Origin: Mycobacterium sp. URHB0044
GTDB taxonomy: Bacteria > Actinomycetota > Actinomycetes > Mycobacteriales > Mycobacteriaceae
Reading direction: 5' to 3'
Assembly: GCF_000620625.1 (NCBI RefSeq)
Contig: NZ_JIAW01000014.1
Location: 162,000-225,999, forward strand
Length of the DNA: 64,000 bases
Below the pieces are notes generated by a model. It searched no databases and was not told the DNA's origin. It was given only the letters and a program-made list of their open reading frames with translations. Below, piece by piece: positions 17,134-24,387 of the stretch (position 1 is the stretch's first letter; each line of letters starts with the position of its first letter). A program made the position numbers and the translations under genes.

Positions 17134-17561
17134 GTCTCCCACTCCTGTCTCTGTGCCGGGCGCCTGGGCCTCGAGGACTCGATGTGCCGGACGGCTACCC
17201 ACCGGATTCCATGATCAAGCGCGAAATTCGGCAAGGACGGGTGGTAGGCGCGGTTCTTTGCCTCGAACTCCGCTGCGGAAAGCGTTGCGGAGTAACGATC
17301 TTGAAGCGACATCCGACGTTCGAACAAGCACGTAGCGAGCGAACTCACCGCTACATATTGTCGACCCAGTTAATTAGTTAGGCCATTTTACTCTCGGCAA
17401 AATTAGGGATCCAGAAAATTTGAGTTTTCTCATGTGCGGCCCGGGGTAGTAGTGCGGTCAGGAAGCAGGGGGATGCGAGTCATCGGGCGGGAGTACTCCG
17501 TACGCGGTACGCATCACGGTCAGGGGCGAGTCGCTGCTTCCGGGAACGAAGGGAAATCCAA
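17134..17561. promoter_or_regulatory. Divergent control region between repeat protein and small secreted protein
   Basis: About 430 bases without a convincing gene. The stretch at about 17350-17430 is markedly AT-rich for this genome (runs such as TTAATTAGTTA and AAAATT). A SigF-like promoter reads rightward at 17424-17449. A CGTACGCGGTACG near-palindrome lies close to 17500. AAGGGA precedes the rightward ATG at 17562. Confidence 0.5.
17424..17449 (+). promoter_or_regulatory. SigF-like promoter for the small secreted protein
   Basis: GTTTT at 17424-17428 and GGGTAG at 17444-17449 are separated by 15 bases, close to the mycobacterial SigF pattern GGTTT-N15-17-GGGTAT. The predicted start point is about 105 bases upstream of the ATG at 17562. 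Confidence 0.45.
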
Positions 17562-17915
17562 ATGAGCACCACCATGATGAAGAGGGTTGCCGCCGGCACT
17601 GTGGTCGGGGGATCGATGCTGCTCACTGCCGGTCTCGGCGTCGCGAACGCCGCGCCGGTTCAGGTACAGGACGGACTCGTCAATCTGGCACTCGGGAACA
17701 TCACCGTTCTTCAGGACGTGAATGTCGGTGTGGCTGCGCAGATTACGGCGCTCGTCTGCGACGTCGCCGACATCGGCAACATCACGGCCTTGGCGACTGC
17801 AGTGGACACGGGATCGGATGATCAAGAGGTGCTGTGTCAGAGCACGGCGGGCCCGGTGACCGTCACCCAGAACGGCCCAGGCAACTCGGAGAACGCCCCG
17901 GGTCACACTCGCTAA
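17562..17915 (+). CDS. Small secreted two-cysteine protein (rodlin/chaplin-like flavour)
   Basis: A 117-residue precursor with a clear signal peptide, cleaved after ANA at about residue 30, giving an 87-residue mature protein. The mature part is made of short beta-prone alternating segments (VQVQDGLVNLALGNITVLQD, NVGVAAQITALV) with exactly two cysteines, at 66 and 92, likely to form a disulphide. Its repetitive N/V/D character recalls rodlins and chaplins of Streptomyces, which assemble on the cell surface, but no family match can be claimed from memory. It diverges from the repeat-protein/metalloprotease operon and has a SigF-like promoter. Confidence 0.72.
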   Translation: MSTTMMKRVAAGTVVGGSMLLTAGLGVANAAPVQVQDGLVNLALGNITVLQDVNVGVAAQITALVCDVADIGNITALATAVDTGSDDQEVLCQSTAGPVTVTQNGPGNSENAPGHTR

Positions 17916-17926
17916 CGACCATCGTG

Positions 17927-17964
17927 CATCACCGCCCGTACCCGTCCGGGTGCGGGCGGTGATG
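17927..17964. terminator. Bidirectional hairpin terminator
   Basis: A perfect 12-bp inverted repeat, CATCACCGCCCG (17927-17938) with CGGGCGGTGATG (17953-17964), whose loop folds again as ACCCG-TC-CGGGT. It lies between two converging stop codons. There is no T-run, as is common for mycobacterial terminators. Confidence 0.8.
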
Positions 17965-17966
17965 TC

Positions 17967-19772
17967 TCAGCTGTAGGCGCCGTTGATGACCGGCTGGTTG
18001 ATCATTCCGGCCTCGACGCCCCAGCCGGTCATGATCGTCCGGTAGTCGCCGGACGCGATCAGGTGCATCAGGGCCTGCCGCAAGGACTCTGCCAACGGTG
18101 ACCCCTTTGCCACCGGCCAGCCGTAGGGCGCGGCGTTGAAGATCTCGCCCGCCGGCTCAAGGGCGCCGTTGCTCTGGTTGATCGCATACCCAGTCACCGG
18201 CGAGTCGGCGGACATGGCGTCGACCTCGCCGGCGATCAACGCACTGGTGACGTCGTCCTGGCTGTCGTAGTCGATGGTCTCGATCGGAGGTGATCCGACC
18301 GCGACGCATGCCTTGCTCTTCACCGGCAGTTCCTGGGTGTCCTGAATCGTCCTGGACTGCACGCCAACTCGAAGGCCGCAGGCGTTGTTGGGGTTCACCG
18401 CCGCGCCGGGGCGCTGCGCCCATTGTGTGCCGGCCTGAAAGTAGGTCACGAAGTCGACGGCCGATTCGCGATCCTTGGTGTCGGTGAAGGACGAGAGCCC
18501 GACGTCGAACGCCTTCGCCTGCACGGATGGAATGATGCTCTCGAATGCCGTCTCGCGATACTCCACGTCCAGCCCGAGCGTGTTCGCGACGGCGTTCATC
18601 AACTCGACGTCGAAACCGACCAGATCGCCATCGCCGTTTCTGAATTCGGCTGGCGCATAGGGCTCGTTGATGCCGACCACCAGTTTCCCGGTCGACCTGA
18701 TCGCTGCGGGGACGGTGGCTGCGATGGCCTCCGGATCACCGATCATCGGGGCTTCGTTCGGCGCCGACGAACCGGAGCTGGCCGCCTCCGTGGCGTCGCG
18801 CGCGTGCCATTCCGAATCCCCTGGGTTATTGCGCATTTGCCATGTGACCAAGGCGGCAACGAGGATTCCGACGAATGCGGCCGCTGACAGCGCGAGCGTG
18901 CTCAGTCGCCGGGGCGACCCTGCGAGCATGGGGCGCCGCATCCGGCGCATCCGCCGCCCGCTGAGGACGGAATTGGCGGCGTCCGCGAGTTCCGTTGCGG
19001 ACTGGTACCGCTTGCCGGGGTCCTTCGCCATGCCCTTGGCGATCACGTCGTCGAAACCCTCTGGCAGCGAGGGGTTTATCGCCGACGGGCGCGGTGGCGG
19101 CGTCACCAGGTGGCCGGCGAGTTGCTGTTCGAGACTGTCCCCCGAGTAGGGCCGCCGACCTGTCAGGCATTCGTGCAACACGCACGTCAACGCATAGATG
19201 TCCGAACGCGGGTCACTGAAGCCGGATTTGAACCGCTCTGGCGCCATGTAGGCCATGGTGCCGAGAGTGCTTCCTACACTGGTCAATCCGGTTTGCGTGG
19301 TGGTGCGGGCGATGCCGAAGTCGATCAGGTACACGAAGTCACGGGCCGCGACGAAGATGTTCGACGGCTTGACGTCGCGGTGCACCAGACCGACCGCGTG
19401 CGCGGCCTCCAAGGCGGCAGCCACCTGCTCGATGATCCGCACGGCCCGCTCCGGCGGCAGTGGGCCGTCGGCCTCGGACAGCACGGTGCCGAGATCCTGA
19501 CCGTCGATCAACCGCATGTCGAGGTAGAGTTGGCCGTCGATTTCGCCGTAACCGTGGATGGGCACGACGTGCGGATCGGTCAGGCCCGCCGCGGCGTGTG
19601 CCTCACGTCGGAAGCGTTGCTGGAAGACCGGGTCGCCCGCGAGGTGGCTAGGCAGGACCTTGAGCGCGACGATTCGATCCGTGACGGTGTCGCGCGCACG
19701 GAACACCTGGCCCATTCCGCCCCGGCCCAGCAGTTCCAGCAACTGGTAGTGCCCGAACGGCGTCGCATCCAA
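17967..19772 (-). CDS. Transmembrane Ser/Thr protein kinase with extracellular solute-binding sensor domain
   Basis: A 601-residue protein. Residues about 8-270 form a Hanks-type kinase with glycine loop GRGGMG, Lys38, HRDVKPSN (131-138), DFG (151-153) and APE. A basic juxtamembrane stretch (about 273-290) precedes one transmembrane helix (about 291-311). A short linker leads to an extracytoplasmic SBP_bac_3 domain (about 345-595), which starts LVVGINEPYAPAEFRNGDGD and has LVGFDVELMNAVA, typical of amino-acid-binding proteins. It should therefore phosphorylate cytoplasmic targets in response to a small extracellular ligand, perhaps an amino acid; the ligand is inference. No transporter genes are adjacent. 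The start ATG is shortly before the kinase domain. Confidence 0.87.
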   Translation of the reverse strand: MDATPFGHYQLLELLGRGGMGQVFRARDTVTDRIVALKVLPSHLAGDPVFQQRFRREAHAAAGLTDPHVVPIHGYGEIDGQLYLDMRLIDGQDLGTVLSEADGPLPPERAVRIIEQVAAALEAAHAVGLVHRDVKPSNIFVAARDFVYLIDFGIARTTTQTGLTSVGSTLGTMAYMAPERFKSGFSDPRSDIYALTCVLHECLTGRRPYSGDSLEQQLAGHLVTPPPRPSAINPSLPEGFDDVIAKGMAKDPGKRYQSATELADAANSVLSGRRMRRMRRPMLAGSPRRLSTLALSAAAFVGILVAALVTWQMRNNPGDSEWHARDATEAASSGSSAPNEAPMIGDPEAIAATVPAAIRSTGKLVVGINEPYAPAEFRNGDGDLVGFDVELMNAVANTLGLDVEYRETAFESIIPSVQAKAFDVGLSSFTDTKDRESAVDFVTYFQAGTQWAQRPGAAVNPNNACGLRVGVQSRTIQDTQELPVKSKACVAVGSPPIETIDYDSQDDVTSALIAGEVDAMSADSPVTGYAINQSNGALEPAGEIFNAAPYGWPVAKGSPLAESLRQALMHLIASGDYRTIMTGWGVEAGMINQPVINGAYS

Positions 19773-19892
19773 CGGCTGCTCCTCGACGCCCTGGTAAACC
19801 CTGCAGTGACGGTCGAAATGCTAAAGCAGGTTCGCCAGAAATGCCTGGATAAGTTCATTTTCAGCCGCAGATCACCAGGGCAACCGGCAACT

Positions 19893-19919
19893 GGTTTCGA
19901 ACGTACGAGCGATGGATAT
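19893..19919 (+). promoter_or_regulatory. SigF-like promoter for the DUF3072 gene
   Basis: GGTTT (19893-19897) and GGATAT (19914-19919) are 16 bases apart, one mismatch from the SigF -10 consensus. They end 22 bases before the chosen GTG, so the placement is good for a short leader. Confidence 0.45.
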
Positions 19920-19941
19920 CCCAGCCGCGGAGGTGATGTCA

Positions 19942-20163
19942 GTGAGCAACGAAGCGCATGCAGCGCCACGCGAGAACGCCGAGAAGGACACGTCGGAGTG
20001 GGTCACGGGAGACGAGCCCATGACCGGTCCACAGCGCAGCTACCTGCACACATTGGCGCAGGAAGCTGGACAGGAGATCCCCGAGGACATGACGAAGGCA
20101 GAGGCGTCCGACCTGATCGAACGGCTCCAGGAGAAGACCGGCCGGGGCACCGGGTCCTCGTGA
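19942..20163 (+). CDS. DUF3072 small protein
   Basis: A 73-residue charged soluble protein ending in the compact helical motif MTGPQRSYLHTLAQEAGQ followed by MTKAEASDLIERLQ, characteristic of DUF3072, a SAP-like small fold frequent in stress-inducible actinobacterial genes. The function is unknown; nucleic-acid binding is possible. The GTG at 19942 sits eight bases after GGAGG; an ATG at 19936 would be only two bases from the Shine-Dalgarno sequence. A SigF-like promoter lies just upstream. Confidence 0.75.
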   Translation: MSNEAHAAPRENAEKDTSEWVTGDEPMTGPQRSYLHTLAQEAGQEIPEDMTKAEASDLIERLQEKTGRGTGSS

Positions 20164-20213
20164 CAAGATCACCGGGTGTCTGGTTCCGCTGATCCGCCGA
20201 ACTCCCTCGGCGG

Positions 20214-20948
20214 TTGGCACTGACCGACATCCCGCTCGTCGCGCCGCCGCTGCTGTGGCCCGTCTTCACCCACCAGTACTGGACCGACCTCACCTTCGTG
20301 CACTGGCCGGTCCATCCGGCGGACGTCGCGCACCTGTACCCGGCGGGTGCGCGGCCCGACGTCTTCGCCGACGGCATGACCTACGTGGGGTTGGTCCCGT
20401 TCGCCATGACCGACGTCGCGCTGGGCGTGTCGCGGCCGCTGCCCTACTTCGGCCGATTCCTGGAGACCAACGTCAGGCTGTACTCGACGGACGACGCAGG
20501 CCGCCACGGCGTCCTGTTCCGATCGTTGGAGACGGCCAGGCTGGCGGTGGTGCCGGTGACCCGGATCGGGCTCGGCACCCCGTACACGTGGGCGAAGATG
20601 CGGCTGACCCGCAGCGGCGACCGCATCACGTACGAGAGTGAGCGGCGTTGGCCCCAACGGGGATTGCGCAGTCGCGTGGTGGTCGACGTGGGCGCGCCCA
20701 TCGATCCCACCCCGCTGGAGGTCTGGCTGACCGCGCGCTGGGGTGCGCACACCCGTTCGGCAGGCCGCACGTGGTGGGTGCCCAACGAACACGAACCGTT
20801 CCCGCTGCACGCGGCCGAGGTCGTCGACTTGGAGACCGACCTGGTGGCCGCGGGCGGTGTCCGATGCGCCGGTGAACGGCTGCGCGCGCTCTACTCGCCG
20901 GGCGTGCGTGCCCGGTTTGGCCGACCACGCTTGGTGACCGGCAGGTGA
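20214..20948 (+). CDS. DUF2071 (YqjF-like) protein
   Basis: A 244-residue soluble protein of the DUF2071 family. The N-terminal LLWPVFTHQYWTDLTFVHWPV and following VAHLYPAGARPDVFADGMTY, plus a late WWVPNEHEPFPLH segment, are typical. Related proteins adopt an acetoacetate-decarboxylase-like beta fold, but catalysis has not been shown. The start is a TTG at 20214; no ATG or GTG lies before the conserved N-terminal tryptophan region. It follows DUF3072 by 50 bases on the same strand. Confidence 0.72.
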   Translation: MALTDIPLVAPPLLWPVFTHQYWTDLTFVHWPVHPADVAHLYPAGARPDVFADGMTYVGLVPFAMTDVALGVSRPLPYFGRFLETNVRLYSTDDAGRHGVLFRSLETARLAVVPVTRIGLGTPYTWAKMRLTRSGDRITYESERRWPQRGLRSRVVVDVGAPIDPTPLEVWLTARWGAHTRSAGRTWWVPNEHEPFPLHAAEVVDLETDLVAAGGVRCAGERLRALYSPGVRARFGRPRLVTGR

Positions 20949-21013
20949 ACAGCCCGCTACCAAGACGTTGACCGATTAGCGGGTGGACGTGACAGCCGAG
21001 ATGATGGAGGAAT

Positions 21014-21304
21014 ATGAACGCGTTCGTGTCGGTCTACGTCGATATGGCGGCTCGGGCGGACGACGTCCGCGTCGCCGTTGCCAACCTGCCCCTGCCCGAG
21101 GGAGTCTCGGAGGTCAAGGTCGACTGTGACGCGGTCACCGACACCTTCGGCTGCCGCATCGCGGTCGATCTGACGGGCACGTTCGACGAACAGACCGAGG
21201 GACTGGTCATCGCCCGCGCTTACGCAGAGGATCTGTCGGCCGCGCTGGGCGTCCCCGCATTCGCCTTCTACGACCTGTTGAGGCGCGACTATCCGGCGAG
21301 TTGA
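21014..21304 (+). CDS. Small hypothetical protein
   Basis: A 96-residue soluble acidic protein that I do not recognise. It has alternating strand/helix character, two cysteines (VDCDAV and FGCRI), and no signal peptide or membrane segment. GGAGG stands three bases before the ATG, and coding character is good, with strong third-position GC. It stands between the DUF2071 and DUF732 genes, all on the plus strand, with spacings of about 65 and 158 bases, so it may be independently transcribed. Confidence 0.6.
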   Translation: MNAFVSVYVDMAARADDVRVAVANLPLPEGVSEVKVDCDAVTDTFGCRIAVDLTGTFDEQTEGLVIARAYAEDLSAALGVPAFAFYDLLRRDYPAS

Positions 21305-21462
21305 AGCCGAAAATGATCGCACCGCCGGCCGAGGACACGCTCTAAGAAAACGCATAGGTTGCGAATCGTTACCCGATCTTGTTGCAAACGTGTCTGCAGT
21401 GAAAGAGGGTTCCAGTGTGACTCAAGTGCCAGAAGTGCACCGAGCGCACAACGGAAGAGTAA

Positions 21463-21873
21463 ATGCATATGACTTCTTGCAAATCGACATTCCGAACGGC
21501 AGTCGTCGCCATTGGCGTCGTCACGGCGGCGGCCGCGGGCGTCGCACCGGCGCACGCTGACAACGGCAACGACGCGTTCCTCAACGCGCTCAACAATGCC
21601 GGGGTCGGGTACTCGGATTCGAACGCGACGGCGGCGTTGGGTCAGGCGATCTGCCCGATGCTCGCCAAGCCGGGCGGGAACTTCGCGCAAGCCGCGTCCA
21701 CGGTTACGGGAAAGGGCATCTCGCCTGGCATGGCGGGTCTCTTCACGACCCTGGCGATACAGATGTACTGCCCGACGATGATCAGTCAAATGGCCGGCGG
21801 TGACTTCTCCGGAATCGGGAACCTGGCGGGACTGGGCAACTTCGCCGGGCTGGGGCAGATCCCCGGGTTCTAA
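21463..21873 (+). CDS. DUF732 secreted protein
   Basis: A 136-residue precursor with a signal peptide ending at APAHA (about residue 31). The DUF732 domain follows: DNGNDAFLNALNNAGVGYSD, the conserved GQAICPML and a second cysteine in MYCPTM, likely disulphide-bonded. The C-terminal tail is Gly/Asn/Leu-rich. DUF732 proteins are exported mycobacterial proteins of unknown function. GGAAG precedes the ATG at 21463; an alternative ATG lies six bases downstream. Confidence 0.85.
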   Translation: MHMTSCKSTFRTAVVAIGVVTAAAAGVAPAHADNGNDAFLNALNNAGVGYSDSNATAALGQAICPMLAKPGGNFAQAASTVTGKGISPGMAGLFTTLAIQMYCPTMISQMAGGDFSGIGNLAGLGNFAGLGQIPGF

Positions 21874-21880
21874 GGGCCGC

Positions 21881-22507
21881 TCACCCGACCGACGTCGGCT
21901 CCCATGCGGGAGAACGACCGAGGTGCAACAGGATTCGGTCCAAGACGGTCGCGGACTCGTCGGCTTCGATGGCGCGCCGGAACGGCGAACCCTCGGCCGT
22001 GCGGAACTCCCCGTCGGGAACCGCGAGGACGATCGGCAGTACAGCGGTGAGCACGTCCTCCGGCAGGTCGAGTGGTGCGCCGATGGTGCGGGCGACATCC
22101 CAGGAGTGCACGACGTAGTCGACGAAGTGAAACCCGATGGCCGTCGCGCCGGGAGCCGTTGCGCCCGGCCCGAATTCGGGCAGCGCGAACGACGCGTCGA
22201 GGACGCCTTCCGCGGCGAAGGCCTCGAGCACGTCGTCCGCCGCCGCGGCATAGGCACCCGCCGGATCGCGGGAGACGGCGTCGCTGACCGTTGCGACGTC
22301 CCACACTGCCGGATCGGCGCCCTTGCCCCGCGCGGCCGCGGCGAAGCCGTGATGCTGCACCGTCATGTGGGCGAGTAGGTCGCCGAGATCCCAACCGGCG
22401 CAGGGGGTCGGCCGACGCAGGTCGTCGACGGTGACCGCCGAGACCAGGTCGACGGATGTCTGCACCGCGGTGCGGTGGAAGGGGCGAACGTCCGAAATAG
22501 TAGTCAT
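21881..22507 (-). CDS. TIGR03086-type DinB/maleylpyruvate-isomerase-like metal-binding protein
   Basis: A 208-residue helical-bundle protein resembling the mycothiol-dependent maleylpyruvate isomerase/DinB superfamily. Diagnostic segments are RPTPCAGWDLGDLLAHM, with the metal-binding histidine, and HFVDYVVHSWDVARTIG. Many such proteins are mycothiol S-transferases that detoxify electrophiles; the substrate here is unknown. The ATG at 22507 is preferred because it starts MTTISDVRPFHRTA directly before the first helix, whereas an upstream extension would cross the divergent promoter. The divergent MarR gene 51 bases away probably regulates it. Confidence 0.8.
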   Translation of the reverse strand: MTTISDVRPFHRTAVQTSVDLVSAVTVDDLRRPTPCAGWDLGDLLAHMTVQHHGFAAAARGKGADPAVWDVATVSDAVSRDPAGAYAAAADDVLEAFAAEGVLDASFALPEFGPGATAPGATAIGFHFVDYVVHSWDVARTIGAPLDLPEDVLTAVLPIVLAVPDGEFRTAEGSPFRRAIEADESATVLDRILLHLGRSPAWEPTSVG

Positions 22508-22513
22508 GTGTAG

Positions 22514-22535
22514 ATCGTAAGCAGATGCGTACGAT
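22514..22535. promoter_or_regulatory. Candidate MarR operator in the divergent promoter
   Basis: ATCGTA (22514-22519) and TACGAT (22530-22535) form a perfect 6-bp inverted repeat with a 10-base spacer. A second short palindrome, ATCG-TG-CGAT (22551-22560), overlaps the MarR start codon. Both lie in the 51-base gap between the two divergent genes, as expected for autoregulation. Confidence 0.6.
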
Positions 22536-22558
22536 ATGTCCAGGTTTAGCATCGTGCG

Positions 22559-22978
22559 ATGACCCGGCGAAGCGACTTGGCGGCGATGCTCGCGCCGCTG
22601 ATCCGGCAGCTGATCGCGGCCGAGCGCCCGGTGCTGGACGAGCACGGGCTGTCCATGTGGGGCTACAGCGTGCTCGTCGCGCTCGACCAGTCCCCGGTCC
22701 GCACCCAGGCCGCCCTCGCGGAGGCGATCGGCGCGGACAAGACGCGCATCATCCCGATCCTCGACGAACTGCAGGAGCAGGGCTACATCGAGCGCTACCC
22801 CGACCCGGATGACCGCCGGGTCCGGCTGCTCGCCGTCACCGACGCGGGTCGCAAGGTCAAGGATGCGGTGCAGGCAAAGATCCAGCGCGGTGAGGAGCGC
22901 TGGCTTGGCGTGTTGTCGCCCCGTGAGCGCGCGGCCTTCCTGCGCGCCCTCGAACGGCTGACCGACCAGCCCGGCTGA
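22559..22978 (+). CDS. MarR-family transcriptional regulator
   Basis: A 139-residue winged-helix regulator. The core has AALAEAIGADKTRIIPILDELQ (recognition helix) and the wing QGYIERYPDPDDRRVRLLAVT, the DxR signature of MarR. It is expected to act as a dimeric repressor released by a small electrophilic or phenolic ligand. It is divergent from the DinB-like gene, with palindromes in the shared gap, so it probably controls both genes. The methyltransferase downstream starts 41 bases after the stop and may be read through. Confidence 0.87.
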   Translation: MTRRSDLAAMLAPLIRQLIAAERPVLDEHGLSMWGYSVLVALDQSPVRTQAALAEAIGADKTRIIPILDELQEQGYIERYPDPDDRRVRLLAVTDAGRKVKDAVQAKIQRGEERWLGVLSPRERAAFLRALERLTDQPG

Positions 22979-23019
22979 CCGCCCGGTTGCCAGCGGAGTT
23001 GGCCTGGCATCCTGTCACC

Positions 23020-23901
23020 ATGCCCAAGCGACCCAGCGGCAAAGACGACCTGGCCCCGCACTTCGACGACATCCAGGCCCACTACGACATCTCCGACGAC
23101 TTCTACCGGCTATTCCTGGACCCGACGCAGACCTACAGCTGCGCGTACTTCGAGCGTGACGACATGACGCTCGAGGAGGCGCAGATCGCGAAGATCGACC
23201 TGGCGCTTGGCAAGCTCGGCCTACAGCCCGGCATGACGCTGCTCGACGTCGGGTGCGGCTGGGGCGCCACCATGCTGCGGGCCATCGAGCGCTACGACGT
23301 CAACGTCGTCGGCCTCACCCTGAGCAAGAACCAGGCCGAGCACGTCGAGGCGGCGTTCGCGAAATCGGACAGCCCCCGCTCCAAGCGGATCCTGCTGGAG
23401 GGTTGGGAGCAGTTCAGCGAGCCCGTCGACCGCATCGTCAGCATCGGTGCCTTCGAGCACTTCGGGCACGAACGCTACGACGCGTTCTTCAAGATGGCCC
23501 ACGGCGTGCTGCCCGACGACGGAATCATGTTGCTGCACAGCATCACCGGGTTGCATCCCGACGAGATGCGCGAAAGGGGATTGCCGCTGACTTTCGAGTT
23601 CGCGCGGTTCCTCAAGTTCATGCTGACCGAGATCTTCCCGGGCGGACGGCTGCCGTCGATACCGATGGTGCAGGAGCGCGCGACGGCCGGCGGCTTCCGG
23701 GTGACCAGAGTCCAGTCGCTGCAACCCCACTACGCCAAGACACTCGACCACTGGGCGGCGGCGCTGGAGGCCAACCACGACCAGGCCGTCGCGATCCAGT
23801 CACAGGAGATGTACGACCGGTACATGCGGTACCTGACCGGATGTGCCGACATGTTCCGCGTCGGCTACATCGACGTCAACCAGTTCACGCTGGAGAAGTA
23901 G
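23020..23901 (+). CDS. Mycolic-acid-type cyclopropane synthase / methyltransferase
   Basis: A 293-residue SAM-dependent enzyme of the CmaA/MmaA/PcaA/UmaA family, which methylates or cyclopropanates double bonds of meromycolate chains. Visible are QTYSCAYFE (about 38-45), the SAM motif VGCGWG (77-82), GLTLSKNQ (98-105) and a later SIGAFEHFGHERY segment whose glutamate contributes to the bicarbonate-linked active site. Which mycolate modification it performs cannot be decided from sequence alone. The ATG at 23020 gives MPKRPSGKDDLAPHFDDIQA, the usual N-terminus; an earlier in-frame ATG adds eleven residues. The 3' end overlaps the convergent GNAT gene by 17 bases. Confidence 0.88.
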   Translation: MPKRPSGKDDLAPHFDDIQAHYDISDDFYRLFLDPTQTYSCAYFERDDMTLEEAQIAKIDLALGKLGLQPGMTLLDVGCGWGATMLRAIERYDVNVVGLTLSKNQAEHVEAAFAKSDSPRSKRILLEGWEQFSEPVDRIVSIGAFEHFGHERYDAFFKMAHGVLPDDGIMLLHSITGLHPDEMRERGLPLTFEFARFLKFMLTEIFPGGRLPSIPMVQERATAGGFRVTRVQSLQPHYAKTLDHWAAALEANHDQAVAIQSQEMYDRYMRYLTGCADMFRVGYIDVNQFTLEK

Positions 23902-24364
23902 CGCTCGATTCGGCGAGGTTCTTGACGAAGAACACCCGCCGGTAGCCGTCCTCGATCCCGCGCCGCGTCTCGCGGTAGCCGTGCCGTGGGTAGAACACCA
24001 GGTTCTCGGTCATGGCCTCGTTGGTGCACAGCCGCACCTCGGTCAGGCCCTGCTCGGTGGCGTCGCGTTCGGCCCGCTGCAGCAGGCGCCGCCCGTGTCC
24101 GCTGCCCTGCGCGTCGGACGCGACGGCGATGGTCTCCAGCAGCAGATGGTCCCCGTGGTGCTGGGTGACGAGCATCGCGACAATGGCGTCTCGTTCTTCG
24201 ATCACCCAGATGCGCGACTCACGCAGCAGTGCCGCGTAATCCGCGACCATCGGGGCGGGTGGCCGTCCGATGCGCTCGACGTACTTGCCGAACGCGTCCT
24301 TGGCGAGCCCTTCGATGGCGTCGACGTCGTCCTTCGTCGCACCACGCAGTACGGGCTCGTCCAT
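23885..24364 (-). CDS. GNAT-family N-acetyltransferase
   Basis: A 159-residue acetyltransferase. The acetyl-CoA pyrophosphate loop is AQGSGHGRRLL, preceded by the strand LLLETIAVAS, and the C-terminal FYPRHGYRETRRGIEDGYRR is typical. The substrate is unknown. It ends inside the 3' end of the methyltransferase on the other strand and lies 23 bases downstream of nothing on its own strand except the PE-PPE gene's promoter side, so it is probably monocistronic. Confidence 0.82.
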   Translation of the reverse strand: MDEPVLRGATKDDVDAIEGLAKDAFGKYVERIGRPPAPMVADYAALLRESRIWVIEERDAIVAMLVTQHHGDHLLLETIAVASDAQGSGHGRRLLQRAERDATEQGLTEVRLCTNEAMTENLVFYPRHGYRETRRGIEDGYRRVFFVKNLAESSATSPA

Positions 24365-24387
24365 TCCGGCGAGCCTAATCGGCGGGA

